Below are positions 35,718 to 47,490 of a stretch of DNA of 64,000 bases, in pieces. The DNA is from Atopsyche davidsoni (lineage: Eukaryota > Arthropoda > Insecta > Trichoptera > Hydrobiosidae). The stretch is from contig JAILWY010000006.1 in assembly GCA_022113835.1 (NCBI GenBank), forward strand, positions 9,408,501-9,472,500, written 5' to 3'. Position numbers and translations under genes: made by a program. The notes under the pieces are model-generated. The model was not told where the DNA came from. It searched no databases and saw only the letters and a list, made by a program, of their open reading frames with translations. The first letter of the stretch is position 1. The number at the start of each line of letters is the position of its first letter.

Positions 35718-36459
35718 AAAACTTCGGAGGACAGCTCAACATCTCAGAAACCAAATCATAACTCTATGTTACAGTTGACTCAGAATAATTATTTTTATCT
35801 TACTCTAACTTACGTAGCTGCTATTCTGTTGTTAAATAAAATAGTTCTTATCCGACACAAAACAGTTATACGGAAATGTTACATTTTACTACATAATTGG
35901 AGACAAGATTGTACGGAGTAGTGATAACCGAATAAAATTTGTCAATTCACACGAATATATTTTTTTAAATTTCATGGCTTACTCAAATAAGTCGTCTAAA
36001 AAATGGATTAAAAACACTATTAGTATGGAAACTGTTTTTTGTTAACGTCACACTTCACAGCCCCTTTACAAGGCAGTATTATTATTATTATACTTCCGTT
36101 TAGTAAACCTCGAGTATTTCTTCAAATGAGAGTAATAACAGAACATTTGAACAGTCGACTGACATTGACAGCCTTGTTTTTCGTCATTTTTTCTTTAACT
36201 CGAGACAAGTAAACAATTTCTAGCGGTAAAAGGAGTAAGTTTGCGAAACTATTTTCGTATCATTTGAAATTTATATTTTCATTGAAAATTTAATGGCGAT
36301 GTATCACTAGAGTTTAATTTAAAAAAAAAATCACGTTTAATATAAAATTTGAATCACAGTTTTTTTACTGTAAAATTTGTTTTCACGTTTTCTCCGATCG
36401 ATTACTCTTAGTTGAACTCAAGTGTGCACTTATTAATTTCAATAATTACGGAAATCGTA
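35718..36459. other. AT-rich spacer
   Basis: Nothing recognised. Confidence 0.5.
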
Positions 36460-36615
36460 AGTGTCCCCCAGTCTCCCCGGAGCTCCCGAGTGTCCTCCCG
36501 AGTCGCAAATCCTCTCAGCCTCCCCCCGGACCGCCCCGTGTAATTTGCCTCGGTTCACTACTCCCAGTCGCTGACCCGCGCGAGATAACATCTGTACCAA
36601 GCGCACCTCCTCGTG
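36460..36615. other. GC-rich, C-rich block
   Basis: A pyrimidine-rich GC block (CCCCAGTCTCCCCGG, GCCTCCCCCCGGACCGCCCC) in otherwise AT-rich DNA. The complementary strand is G-rich. No coding or splice structure identified. Confidence 0.35.
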
Positions 36616-37789
36616 CTATCTAATAATGCTCGATACTATTATACGAAATAAAAAATATTTATTACAAAATAATATATTAAAAATAAATATGTAACTTCTC
36701 GTGTTAATGTAATGTTTTGGTTTTTCAACAGTAGCGAAAATGCTTTAAGCCTAATCTAGCAACCACCTCGAGGTTTTCGATAAGTTTGTTATAACTCGAG
36801 AAAATAACTCTTCGTACGCTATTATGCACTGATGCTTTTAATAAGATATATACAACGTCCTAATTAAAAAAAAATTGCCATTTAAATAAAATGGGATTCA
36901 TTAATAAAAAAAAGGGTTTTTCTCGATATTTCCATGATACTTGCTGTGTAAAGAAGATATTGTGATTTTAATATCTGAGTAAATAGAATGTATATCCAGG
37001 TGGGATGGCAAAAAATGTCGTTAGAAATAACAAGATTTATTTATAGATTATCAATATTTACTGGTTATCTTATATTTGTGGTTTTAACGTGCGTGCCATA
37101 TACACATTTCATTTATTATAAATATACCATTTTGATAATATTTTATTATTGTAGGCGAACTATTTATATCTTTTCATCATTTGTGGTTTTCTGTTAATTA
37201 TTAACTGAAACAATATAATATCGGAATAAATACGTGAATCAAATTATTACTGATATGTTTATATGAAAGCAACTCTATTTTAATTGGTTTTCAATTTTAA
37301 CACTACAGTAACTTGGTAATTTTGTTACTAATATAAATAAGATAACAAAATCTATTTTTTATTATGTATACATCAATAATGGAAAGCAAATAATTAAAGA
37401 AAAAGTTTTTAATAGCACCAGGGAGTGTGTGTGTTAAAAACATAATTAACATCAATAATCATTTTTTTAGTATTATTACTAAAAATTATTATCAGTTCTT
37501 TTGCTTTGAAATTTGTAATTATAAATTTATAAAAATATAATAAGGAAATGCGATGGTATATGTTAAGATGCCAGAGCTTTGACTATTCACATTTTATTAT
37601 TTAATATGCACACTAAACATTCACATTGAACGATGTGTAATATAGCACCATGGCCCTAAAGAGAAAATATAACACAAGCAGTCAACCATAAACTCTGTCA
37701 TAAATATTGAATATGATTTTCATCTTATAATTGATATGCAATATAAAAAAATATATAATGTTATTGTTAGTGTGCATTAATTTAAAAAA
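36616..37789. other. AT-rich stretch, nothing recognised
   Basis: Only chance frames seen. Confidence 0.5.
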
Positions 37790-38135
37790 AATTTTTCGTG
37801 GAAATGGAGCTTTATTTAAAAAAATTGGTACAATATATTCTATTCAAAGTATTGTCCATCGCTAGCCACTACTCTTTTCCATCTTTCGGGCAAATTATGG
37901 ATTCCATCCCAAAAGAACTGTTCGTCTTTTGAAGCCAAGAAAGAATCAAGACAATTTTTGATACCCTGTTCAGAAGTGAAGCGTATTCCAGAAAGGGCAT
38001 TCTGCATCGATCGAAATAAGTGGTAGTCGGAAGGGGCAAGGTCTGGGCTATGAGGCGGGTGAGGCAGAACTTCCCATCCACTGTTTTCCAAATATGTTTT
38101 AACCTTAACTTCACAGCATTGCCTTGACGCCATGA
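37790..38135 (-). mobile_element. mariner element, 5'-truncated
   Basis: On the minus strand the last third of a mariner transposase is followed by about 50 bp of 3' flank (GCTCCATTTCCACG, poly-T). The 5' portion is absent. I cannot fix the 3' terminal repeat or the TA duplication. Confidence 0.8.
37840..38133 (-). pseudogene. mariner transposase C-terminal fragment
   Basis: An open 97-codon frame carries hallmark mariner motifs in order: [18 protein letters not shown], where PSDYHLF holds the third catalytic Asp of the DD34D triad, and then [28 protein letters not shown] and DGQYFE at the C terminus. Full-length mariner transposases are about 345 residues, so the DNA-binding half and the first two catalytic Asp are missing. 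The ATG of this frame lies just upstream of the first clearly mariner-like residues (near VKTYLE), so the N-terminal residues are not genuine. It cannot transpose by itself. Confidence 0.92.
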
Positions 38136-38479
38136 ATATTTGGTGCCATAAAACGTGAAATTGTATATTAATAAAAAAAATTCATTATTTTTGCTAATAG
38201 TAAATTTTTACTCATTGAATGCGCATTCAAATAAAGGGTTTGTATTAAAATCCTAGTCAGTATATATACTTATATTTTATCTAAAATAATCACTGTTGCA
38301 ATTATATAAAAAAAAGGTTTTTAAAGACTGTTAAAAGATAATAATATTTTTTTATATAAAAATATACTTTCAGGTTATGTATATGTAGTTTTTGAAAGTG
38401 CGTTGATGCACAAGCGAAAAGAGTTATTTCACGTCACGCTCGAGATAAAAAATCGCTATTTAGCTCGCTTTGTTGTGTA

Positions 38480-38820
38480 TTACTGAAATTTTTTGATTTC
38501 ATTTCTGCAAAGCGGAGATCGAGGGTCTTGATAATATCTTAAATAAATGCACTTTCTGATCATTTTCCGATACGGGTGAAATCACTCAAACTGTGTCGAT
38601 CTCTCACAATGGCCGTGCGTGGCCCTTGTCTAATGATACCTTAATGCGCCGCTAACCGTTCCGAGGTAAAACGAGTTAATTCTACCATCTTACTGGATTA
38701 TTTCTGCTCGATTTGTTTGGTTACGCTACATTAGATATCGGATACACACCAGAGGCGCTAACGCCGTCCCTGATAAATCTGAAAGCCAGAATGAGATCGC
38801 TATGGGGTGAGCTTTTTTTT
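38480..38820. other. Higher-complexity block, candidate conserved non-coding element
   Basis: Balanced composition and no simple repeats over about 340 bp. No long open frame. It stands out from surrounding AT-rich sequence. Possible regulatory element, an inference from composition only. Confidence 0.3.
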
Positions 38821-39214
38821 TAAACAAAGCAGACAATACTCAAATATATCTGCATTCTTATTTTATCAGGTTTTTTTTACCAAAATGTTCAAAAACAAAC
38901 ACAAGTCAAAATATAAACATAAAATAGTCTTAGATAATTTTTATGTATATCGAATATCAATAAATAGCTAAGGCGTTAATTTAATAATAAATTTTTGATT
39001 CTGTTTTCAACCAATTAAAAATAATATAAATAGCACATGTTCTTAATAATTATTAATTTTAAAATATTTTAAAACTTATCTAGAATTTATAAAACACTCT
39101 CAGTATTTAATATTCAATGATACATTTTTTACCTGATTTTTAAATATTGCAAAATACTTTTTTTTTAAACAATCTCCATTTACATTTTTTTGATATGAAT
39201 ATTCAATATTTTTT

Positions 39215-39330
39215 AGAGAGAGTACTTGGTAAAACTCCATTTTAATACGTTAATACATTTGAATAATTTCACGTTGGAATTATCAGAAGGTTAGCAAAAC
39301 CGGTCACTAATAAAAAGTATTTTATTAAAA
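39215..39330 (-). repeat. Foldback family, copy 3 (decayed)
   Basis: It contains AGTACTTGGTAAAACTCCATTTTAAT, the reversed outer flank of the family, then TTTCACGTTGG and GGTTAGCAAAACCGGTCACTAATAAAAA, matching the inner arm. Confidence 0.65.
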
Positions 39331-40920
39331 GTATTTTTTTAATATGCTATAAATATTAAGAAATTTTCCAAAAAGACAAATACTGTTGTATATCTATTAT
39401 TTTCTTACATCGAATTACTTCACGGTAAATTGTACAATTTATTTGTACAAATATCTATAGATAAAGTTACATTGTTTATAAAAGCAATATTGTTGTTACA
39501 ATAAACATTGAATCGAGATGGCGCGACTAATTCAGGATATTTATAATTGAAAACGGGCTTTTATTATTCTTGGCTCTAATAATATTTTTCTTTAGACAAG
39601 CAACAAACATGTTCAACGTAAACAAATACAAATGGCTCAATTTCACTGTTCACGAACTTTCAGATATCTTTTCCAATATTGATATTCCTGAAACCATGAG
39701 GAGCTTTTCGCTCCATCGGCCTCGTTTTCTGTTGAGATGCTGAAAATTATTTGCATAACTTTCTTGCGGTTCTTTTAAATTAAAAACAGGGAATAAACGA
39801 AAACAATGAATGTTGCTGAAGCAGTTAGCAATATTTTCTATAAATATATATATATATATATTTTAAATATTTTGTAAGATTGTGATTTTGCTTAAAATAT
39901 ATAGAGTCTTAACTTATATTATATTCATGAATATATTAACAATGTACCTTTATTTATAAATTGTATAGAGCACATAACGCCTCTGTATTTAGATTAGTTC
40001 ATCCATCATTGTATGTTCAATGTTTAAATAACTAATTATCTAAAAAAACTCGTGGGATACATATAAACTGTAATGTTCTTGCATTATATGAAGAAATACG
40101 TATTTGTTTTTTTTTTTTTAAAACATGAACACATTTCCGTATCATTAATTATAATATATAATTTTAGCTCTATGTAATTATTCTTTTCAATTTATTCTGT
40201 TTAACACGTCAGTCAGTTTATTCATCGATTGTTTTAAACACCAGATTAGCATAATAAAAAACGCAGTTTCCTAAACGGTTTTCAATTAAACGTATTTATA
40301 TATTTTTTAACATTGAAATATAGTTATTAAAATGTCATTGTGATTTAAATAACGTTAAAAAAACTGAACAAAACACTGTTTGGTTCTTTGTGTTTCTAAA
40401 TTTTTATACATAATTATTTTTGAATAAGTGCTATTTGCTTCGTTGTTTTTGTAATGATTGAAATTTGAATTTAATGATTGTAATTAAATTGAATAAATGA
40501 TTAATCTTACATTTATATTTTTTGCTTTTACTAAACTATATGCAATTTTTTTTTGAGAATCTCTGCATATAGGAGTGTTTGGTATTTATATGACTTCTGA
40601 CTCACCTGTTTTCGAAATATTTGTATGACCACATTTAATGGCATCTTAAATCATATTAAAACTTAAAACATGCTTAAAGTATATATTATAGATAATGTTT
40701 TTTTAAAAATATAGCAAATATATACAGTGTAAAAACTATGTATTTGACAGAAACAAAGACGTCTATAGAATTTATTGAAATGTTGAAATAAAAATCAGAT
40801 TCACATATATACCAATTTAAATATTTCCTCAATTATAGAGCAGGAATTAGTTATATTTTTGGGGGCTGTTATTTTTTTTTAACTATCTTAAATATACAAT
40901 CAAATGATTGTAAAATTATA
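39331..40920. other. AT-rich stretch
   Basis: Contains a short (TA)n tract at about 39844-39862. Nothing else recognised. Confidence 0.5.
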
Positions 40921-40975
40921 TACAGTACTAAGTTGTGTTAGGCGAAGAATATAGGTTCGAATCCTATCTGTAATT
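40921..40975 (+). repeat. tRNA-like structure with perfect T arm, D arm missing
   Basis: ATAGG-TTCGAAT-CCTAT (about 40951-40967) is a perfect 5-bp T stem with a canonical T loop. It is enclosed by TACAG/CTGTA, an acceptor-like stem. Between them, CTAA-GTTGTG-TTAG forms a single 4-bp hairpin. The total is too short for a normal cloverleaf. It is most likely a tRNA-derived SINE or pseudogene fragment. Confidence 0.4.
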
Positions 40976-43030
40976 TTGAGTTATATTCTCATCGTTTCGT
41001 GTGTAAATTGATACCCTATAACACATTACAGTTGTATATGTAAAAAAATGTGGATTAATTTAATATTTAATAATAATCATTGGTTAATCGTGTGAAGCTT
41101 GAAACACGATTTCTACGCAGTATTACACGTACATTATTGACTAGGCACATTGGTTTTATTTATAAATTTCTACCTAGGTCTCGTAGAGCCGGGCTATAAA
41201 TTACGAGGCGAAACACAGGATCGTGAACAATTTGTAAGTCATGGCCGATGTAAAGAGAAGGTAGCATTAATAGTACTCAATACTTGCTGCCTGTTGTTTA
41301 TAAACACCGTCTTAATTACGGACAATGCTTATAGGGGATCGCAGAATGGCTTTCAGGGAAATGTGATTTACCGAAGAAAAGTAAAGGAAATGTTAAAGCT
41401 TGTAACAAAATTGTTTTTTTTTACGCGGAAGATATTTTATGAATAATAAAATATGTTGGGTATATTTAAGGTTTTTGAGTGTCATTTCAATGAGAATTGA
41501 ATCCATGTGTTATTATCGTTTGTTTATTTAAAATTAAAATAAACTATAATATGATTTTTTTTAAATGTTCAATATGTAAATAAGATAATTTATGAAATAT
41601 TTTTTTTGTTTGATCTGGAGTAATCCAATTCAATTGATAATGAAAAAGAAGACAAAAACCACTTAAACCACCATTAAATTTTTAATCATACGTAAAGTTC
41701 GAAATTAACAAATTTTGTGCCTTTACAGATCGTCAGTGTTTAAAACTTCGAGCTGCGTTTTTTTCTACACCAATTTTTTTATATTTATTCTTAGGTATAA
41801 TTTATATTACGTATTAATTTAATTTAGCATCACTAAAAGCAAGTCGCAATAACCGGTGAAAGCAATATATATCGCATAACAAAATCAATAAAATGTAACT
41901 TATATACTAGGTTTTAATTGAAACTACAGTACTATTTCCTGTATATTATCTGAGGATAAAACCGCAGAGTGTGCATAAAGTTTTGAACCCAGATGTACAT
42001 AATCTCTTCTGTGGTTAACGTGTGGTTACTGCAGAGCATTGCATATGTGATTCCGCATTTCTGCATCCCAAGTAATCAACCACGAGCATTAGTTAGTTAA
42101 TGTTGAATAATCTTGATTTTGATTGTGTTAATTCCTAACTATAAATTGTACAATAGATTTATACTATTTACTTGGTTTTGGTGGGTAAATATAGGTACTT
42201 ATATAATTGAATCGGTATAAAATATATATATCAAATAAACAACTTTCAAAAGTATTATAAATGTTTGTCGGGGGAGTTTTATTTGCTTTCTTTAGTACAG
42301 AAAGTTTTAATTATTTTAGAAAACCATTACCTTCACAAACAACGTACGTGAATCTCTGCTTAAATGATTTTATAATTTTCAATCAGTTTCGCAGTAAACT
42401 AATTTTTATTCTATCGATTGATAGTTTTTCTTTTAAACTCATTATTATATCAGTTACAAACACTTAATGCAAAAATAAATCATAAGCGATCTGTACGATT
42501 TCACCAAATAACTGTACGAAGTCCTTACAGTTATCTTTTTGCTCTCTTGTTTACGGGAATGTGGGTTTGGAATTAATTTTATCACTGATGAGACTGTTGA
42601 TGATCATATAGGTATAAAGATATAGCACACAAATACAAAGTAGCAATCGGCCTATACACGATCTTCCTTATAAATATTATTCTAAGCATCAATCACTTCC
42701 AATCGCGTTATTTTTATAAATTCTCTTTTAATTATTTATATTGATTACTAAATAATATAAAAAATTAAGCGGCTCATTAATTGTACATTGCTTTTAGCGG
42801 ATGTTTTGAAACACAGATTGATATGTTCGATAAAGTGCATTGAAGCGTTTTTCAGTGCTTACATAAATAATTTCACACGTTTTTTCATTAATTACCTGAC
42901 TGAATATTGCTTGACCTATCACGATAAGTATGTTCGTTCCTCACTTAGAACTCGGGTCATATTTATTATAAGTTCACATTTTGCAAAATGACGTACAAGT
43001 TATTATTCCTTACCAACTTTGAGATTAACC
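40976..43030. other. AT-rich stretch, nothing firmly recognised
   Basis: A 98-codon + strand frame (41150-41446) has no domain and no splice signals. The rest is low-complexity. Confidence 0.45.
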
Positions 43031-43036
43031 GCAATC

Positions 43037-43250
43037 GCACCCTTTAGAGTAATTCCTCCAAAGTTAAACCTTTACTTAAATAACACAGTTCATTTTCACT
43101 ACAAATAAAACCGAATGGGTAAAAAAATTACCTTGACAATGAGACTAATTTTGTTTTATAGTAATAGCACTATTTAGAGCAATTTCACGCAAATTAAAGC
43201 TTTTCTCATCTAATTACTTTCAACCTTAATTAAAAATAAAACCAAGTGGT
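43037..43250 (+). repeat. Diverged direct duplication, two units about 130 bp apart
   Basis: Unit 1 (43037-43120) and unit 2 (43167-43250) share GCAC..TTTAGAG.AATT, AAA.TTAAA.CTTT and AAATAAAACC.A.TGG.T in the same order. The end of unit 2 (ATAAAACCAAGTGGTTTT) also appears reversed at 10510-10530, just outside the foldback there. Confidence 0.6.
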
Positions 43251-43259
43251 TTTTGAAAC

Positions 43260-45554
43260 TTCTAGATTTACTTAAGTGGTATAGTCAAATTTAAAAAGAT
43301 CGAGTTGCTTTTTTAAACGAAAGATTTTTCACTATCTCATTTAATTAATGATTTTAACCACTCTGAACTCTTTGTTTGTTCTAGACTTTACGTTTAAGAA
43401 GCGTTTTCAGCTAAAGAAAAAAAGATTAAGTGCTCTGTTTGTATTATATATTAAATTTTTCTTAATGCTTCTACTAACAAACTCATCAACAAAATCGTCT
43501 TCATCATGGATATACATACTATACTTAGGACTCTCTCTGATGTACTATATATTTACTTTGGAATAGTTGTGTCGTTGTATAATCTTCATCCCCAGATCAT
43601 TTAGGATTGGATATCTCACATGCGTGAGTAAATATAAAAAAAATATGCAAAATTGTATACTTTTGTGTATATAAAAGGTTGTTAAGCAGAATACATATAA
43701 TTAAAACAAACCGTCAAAATTTTAACCAGAGTCTGTCCGACAGTATTTGGACGTGCATACTTTTAGGAGCGTCAATCAAGCCTTCAACCTGTCGGGCTTC
43801 TTCTGGTAAGGCATCTGCAAAAAAGGCCGTGAGAAAAAAAGCAAAAAACACACACGAACCGCAATTAATTCTCTGTTTCCTGACAATGTCGGTTTGATAT
43901 CACCCGGTCGAGGCACCTGCGAAATTCGCTGCCAAACTCGGTGAAGGTTATAACTGTTTTTAAGTACGCATTTAAGTGCACGTTACTAATAATCTTGTTA
44001 GTTACGCTTCCGTGATTGCCCGTAATGATACTATTTGTACAAGTAAGACATCTCAATGTTAAAAGCTTGCAGAAAATGACATCAGCTGTAGATTTGCAAA
44101 CGTTTCACTTGGAATGATTATTTTGATGAGCTTTTTTTTTCGTTGTTGTATACACATTAAGATTAATCAAACTCAGGCATTCGAGAGGATGAATGATGAA
44201 TTTTATACGATTTATTTTCATGTCTTGTACATCAGGGGTACAAGTACACTCCTAATAATAACCAGGGATATGAATAGGGTCAATATCATTCTGTCAGTGT
44301 CTATATTTCATCTCTTCAGCATATGTACTAAGCATGTGCACACTTACTTTATTTATTACAGGTGTTTAAAAAAACGATGAGTTTTAAATTTTAAGTGATT
44401 TTTTATCATCACCATTTACCTGAAAAAGCAGATATTTTTTTAAAAGATATTTCAGAACGTGCAGAACTTGTTATGCTCACAGTGTGCCGGTAATTTGATT
44501 AGGTTTAAAAAATATATTTGCAAGTCATCCAATCAATGCAATATACTACGTGCGTTGGTGCACTTACACTTTACGTGATGTAAAAAAATACAATCTGTTT
44601 TATAATCTATACTCCCCGAGCGAGAGAAATCTAAACTCAGGTAATCTGAGAAATAACTACCTGTGACCTTACTACTATGTAAGATAAAAAGGTCACAAGA
44701 TAGAGGCAGAGAAGCAAGCGATTGGGAGCAACTAGAGGAATTGTACTTGTGTGCGGTTTGGTACACCAACTGTAGAAAACTTGCATCAAAAAGGCTTTAT
44801 TTTAGATGCTTAAAATCTAGCAACTATTAACAGATATTTTTTTTGACTTCGCTTCAGAGTGATGAGTATTTACATAATTTTGATTATTTTTCCAGGCAAG
44901 TAATTTTTAAATTATTTGTATATTTTTAGCAGTTTACTTGGCACGTCCGCCTCGTTTACGTTTCCACAATGCAAGTTCCCGTTGTTTGTTGTTTGCTGTC
45001 CGCTCGGCTGTTATATTCCCGGTTGTCATCTTGAGCAACTCGTCATGTTATGAGCATCGTGGAGTATAATTTATGTCAGATTGCTGCGATGGATGAGTTT
45101 GGACAAGTTGAGGAAATAAGTTACCGTTCCACACAGAGAATTCTGCTTCATAGTTTTTTTTTAATTTTACAAAACCTTCCTTTTAAAAAAAAATATTACG
45201 TTATCATTTTTTTAATACTTCACCATCTAAAAGTTAATAACAAATACTAAATTGATTTTCTACGTAAACATTTAGAGCTTTTGATATTGTTTACCGGTGG
45301 TTTTGACGAGCTACAAAGCACTTATTGTCTAACCCTCTGCTGTAATATATATTTTATTAGTAATCAATATATACTTTACTACTACTAAATTATAAAAAAA
45401 ATTATGTGTTTTGAGGACACTTTCTTACCCATTGAGTTGTCAAAGTAAAATTAGTTATTGACTTTATAGACCACGAAAGTTTTTACTGAATTCGCGGTAT
45501 ATATACTAATAAATTCATATTAAAATTGTTGTTTTAAGTAAACAGATCTGTTTG
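43260..45554. other. AT-rich stretch with a mixed block at about 44930-45110
   Basis: The 44930-45110 segment is more complex and follows TTATTTTTCCAG|GCAAGT at 44895|44896, a weak GC-donor recursive-splice-like junction. No coding exon could be assigned. Confidence 0.35.
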
Positions 45555-45675
45555 ATAATGCCAACGTGTAAGGTTGACAAATAAAAACGAACATGTGGAA
45601 ATCACTCAAGTATTATATTCAAAAATATTAAAATGGAATTCCACCAAGTACTCTCTGTCAAAAATATTGAATTTC
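45555..45675 (+). repeat. Foldback family, copy 4 (single arm)
   Basis: It matches the right half of copy 1: GCCAACGTG, AATAAAAACGAACATGTGGA, CACTCAAGTATT, then TAAAATGGAATTCCACC and GTACTCTCTGTCAAA. No left arm is present. Confidence 0.75.
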
Positions 45676-46314
45676 TTAAGTAGTCATTGTTATATTTTAT
45701 GTATTTTATTTTGAATACACAGATCTCATTTCAACATTGTTATGGCTAGAGTTGATCATTTTATAAAATATAAATGTATAAGTATATTAAAATATATTTC
45801 TACTCACAGAGACAAGCAAGCCTTACAATGTCGCTGTTGGTTATTTCAAAGTATAAATTTTATAGATTTAAATAGGGTTTACGAGAAAAGTTAGTATTGG
45901 TCGTGTTTCATTATATGATTTTATAGTGTTGTAAAATTTTTTTTCTCCAAATTAACTGCCAGCATGGATAGGAAATTATAACTGAGAACTTGAGTTTACC
46001 TTGAAACTGTTACCTTGACTTTTTATCTTGATATTTGAATTAACACTGTTTAAAGATCTTCATAAAGATTGCTTAAATTTTTAATATTTTAATTCCGTTT
46101 ATTTTATCATTGAATTAAATGCGCAATCTGAACAACATGAAGATGCATATCATGAGCGGAATTAGAGCCGAATTATGTATATAAATGTATTTTTTTTTGG
46201 ATTAGGTTATTTAGCATAATAATAAAACAACAGATGAATACAGTGTTAACTACAAAACTAAGTTGCGGTGTTCAGGCATAATAATATACTAAAACTCTGA
46301 TAGTAAAAAATACT
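45676..46314. other. AT-rich spacer
   Basis: Nothing recognised. Confidence 0.5.
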
Positions 46315-46322
46315 CTGTATTG
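46315..46322. repeat. 8-bp target-site duplication, left (hAT-type)
   Basis: CTGTATTG, repeated exactly at 46611-46618. Confidence 0.92.
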
Positions 46323-46610
46323 CAGAGGTCCCCAACCTTATGCCCGCGGGCACCATGGCGCCCGCCGACCGTTTTACGTGTGCCCGCCGCTGTGCGACCG
46401 CGATAAAATTATTTAAGTTTACAATAAAATGTTATGAAAAAAATCAATATTTAGTAATTAAACAGAGAAATAATAATTCCTTCCAGAAATTGATATTTAT
46501 TCCAAATAATATTTTCAAAATATCATTGCTTTTGAAAAAATAAATGGTGCCCACCTCCCGACCGGCATTCTAAAATGTGCTCTGGGGTGCAAAAAGGTTG
46601 GGGACCCCTG
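46323..46610. mobile_element. hAT-type non-autonomous DNA element (MITE), 288 bp
   Basis: The terminal inverted repeats are CAGAGGTCCCCAACCTT at the left and AAGGTTGGGGACCCCTG at the right (one mismatch). An exact 8-bp duplication (CTGTATTG) flanks them. The left interior is strikingly GC-rich (GCCCGCGGGCACCATGGCGCCC), then AT-rich. No transposase frame. The intact duplication suggests a relatively recent insertion. It shares terminal sequence style, but little interior, with the copy at 12182-12407. Confidence 0.93.
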
Positions 46611-46618
46611 CTGTATTG
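46611..46618. repeat. 8-bp target-site duplication, right (hAT-type)
   Basis: CTGTATTG, identical to 46315-46322. Confidence 0.92.
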
Positions 46619-46686
46619 CATCACAAGAGAGACAAATTTACAGCAGGCCAACTGTGAATTTGCAATTTGTAAAAGCAATTGGAAGA

Positions 46687-46722
46687 AATTCAGACTTCTA
46701 TGATATTATAGAAGTCTGAATT
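46687..46722. other. Perfect 15-bp hairpin
   Basis: AATTCAGACTTCTAT and its exact complement flank a 6-nt centre GATATT. After one mismatch the stem can extend by AAG/CTT. It sits between the hAT element and a GC-rich block. Confidence 0.85.
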
Positions 46723-46724
46723 CC

Positions 46725-46880
46725 TTTCAATCGCTTCCGTCGAACCTTCCGAGCCAGGACGGGGTAGGTTGCTGGAGTACGCGGCGTGCATCCCTGAACA
46801 CGTGGCAGCGGACCAGACCGGCTACCGGTCGGCGCGGCCAGTCGCCACCGGTGTTGCCAGGCTGTGAATCTATTATCCAC
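46725..46880. other. GC-rich CpG block
   Basis: Contains words such as GGCTACCGGTCGGCGCGGCC. The phrase TGTTGCCAGG here reappears inverted at about 47646 (CCTGGCAACA), so 46.7-47.7 kb may be one repeat or promoter unit. No coding assignment. Confidence 0.35.
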
Positions 46881-47009
46881 CACAGCAGTTTTAATTTATC
46901 AAAACCCACAACCAAGCAACAAATATGAGCAATCGAATATTAAAAAAATATTTCAATCTGATCTTAAAAAATGAGATATATTGAGAAGATCTTCAAATAT
47001 GTCAAAATA

Positions 47010-47262
47010 ATTTATTTTATTACTAATATGATTAGGCACATTAGTTCACACAAAGAAGATGATTAAAGAAGTTTTCAGAAAAATATCATCGTGATTTGTG
47101 TGGGATTTGAATCCAAGTCCCCAGGCTTACATGGCCGGTGTACTGACCATTGTACTAACGAACCACATCCATTAATCGAGAATTTTTAACAATCATCATA
47201 TTAGTAATAATATAATAAGCCCGTAATGGGTAATAAATACGCACTTGATTGACGTTCAATCC
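47010..47262 (-). repeat. tRNA-derived SINE, nearly full length
   Basis: On the minus strand the order is: head GGATTGAACGTCAATCA, an AT-rich stretch, A box TTAGTACAATGG (47147-47158), CACCGGCCATGTAAGCC, B box GGATTCAAATCC (47103-47114), then the tail CTAATGTGCCTAATCATATT. The tRNA-like core most resembles tRNA-Asp around the A box (GTTAGTACAATGGTCAGTA). Copies and pieces occur at 20398-20479 and 20652-20782. Pol III promoter spacing looks plausible, so this copy could be transcribed. Confidence 0.85.
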
Positions 47263-47389
47263 AAAAAATGTTCGATCCCTCTTAGGAGGGAATTTCATAA
47301 CTTTTTGTTGTTGTTTTAAACGTGACTTGATCGTATGATATTTTAAAATAAAAGTAATTTGTACGGGTCCTTCAATTCCTTCCTTTCGC

Positions 47390-47419
47390 GGGTTAGGTTA
47401 GGGGTTAGGTTAGGGTTAA
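47390..47419 (+). repeat. Short (TTAGG)n telomere-like tract
   Basis: GGGTTAGGTTAGGGGTTAGG and continuation, about five TTAGG-type units with one G insertion, followed by an A tract. Confidence 0.75.
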
Positions 47420-47490
47420 AAAAAAAAATACAAAGCAGCAGTTTTTCCATACAGAATATATTAGGTGTATTATCGGTAGCGTTTTCGCTG

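Noticed and set aside
41150..41446. 98-codon + frame
   Set aside because: No domain or conserved motif, and ordinary for the base composition.
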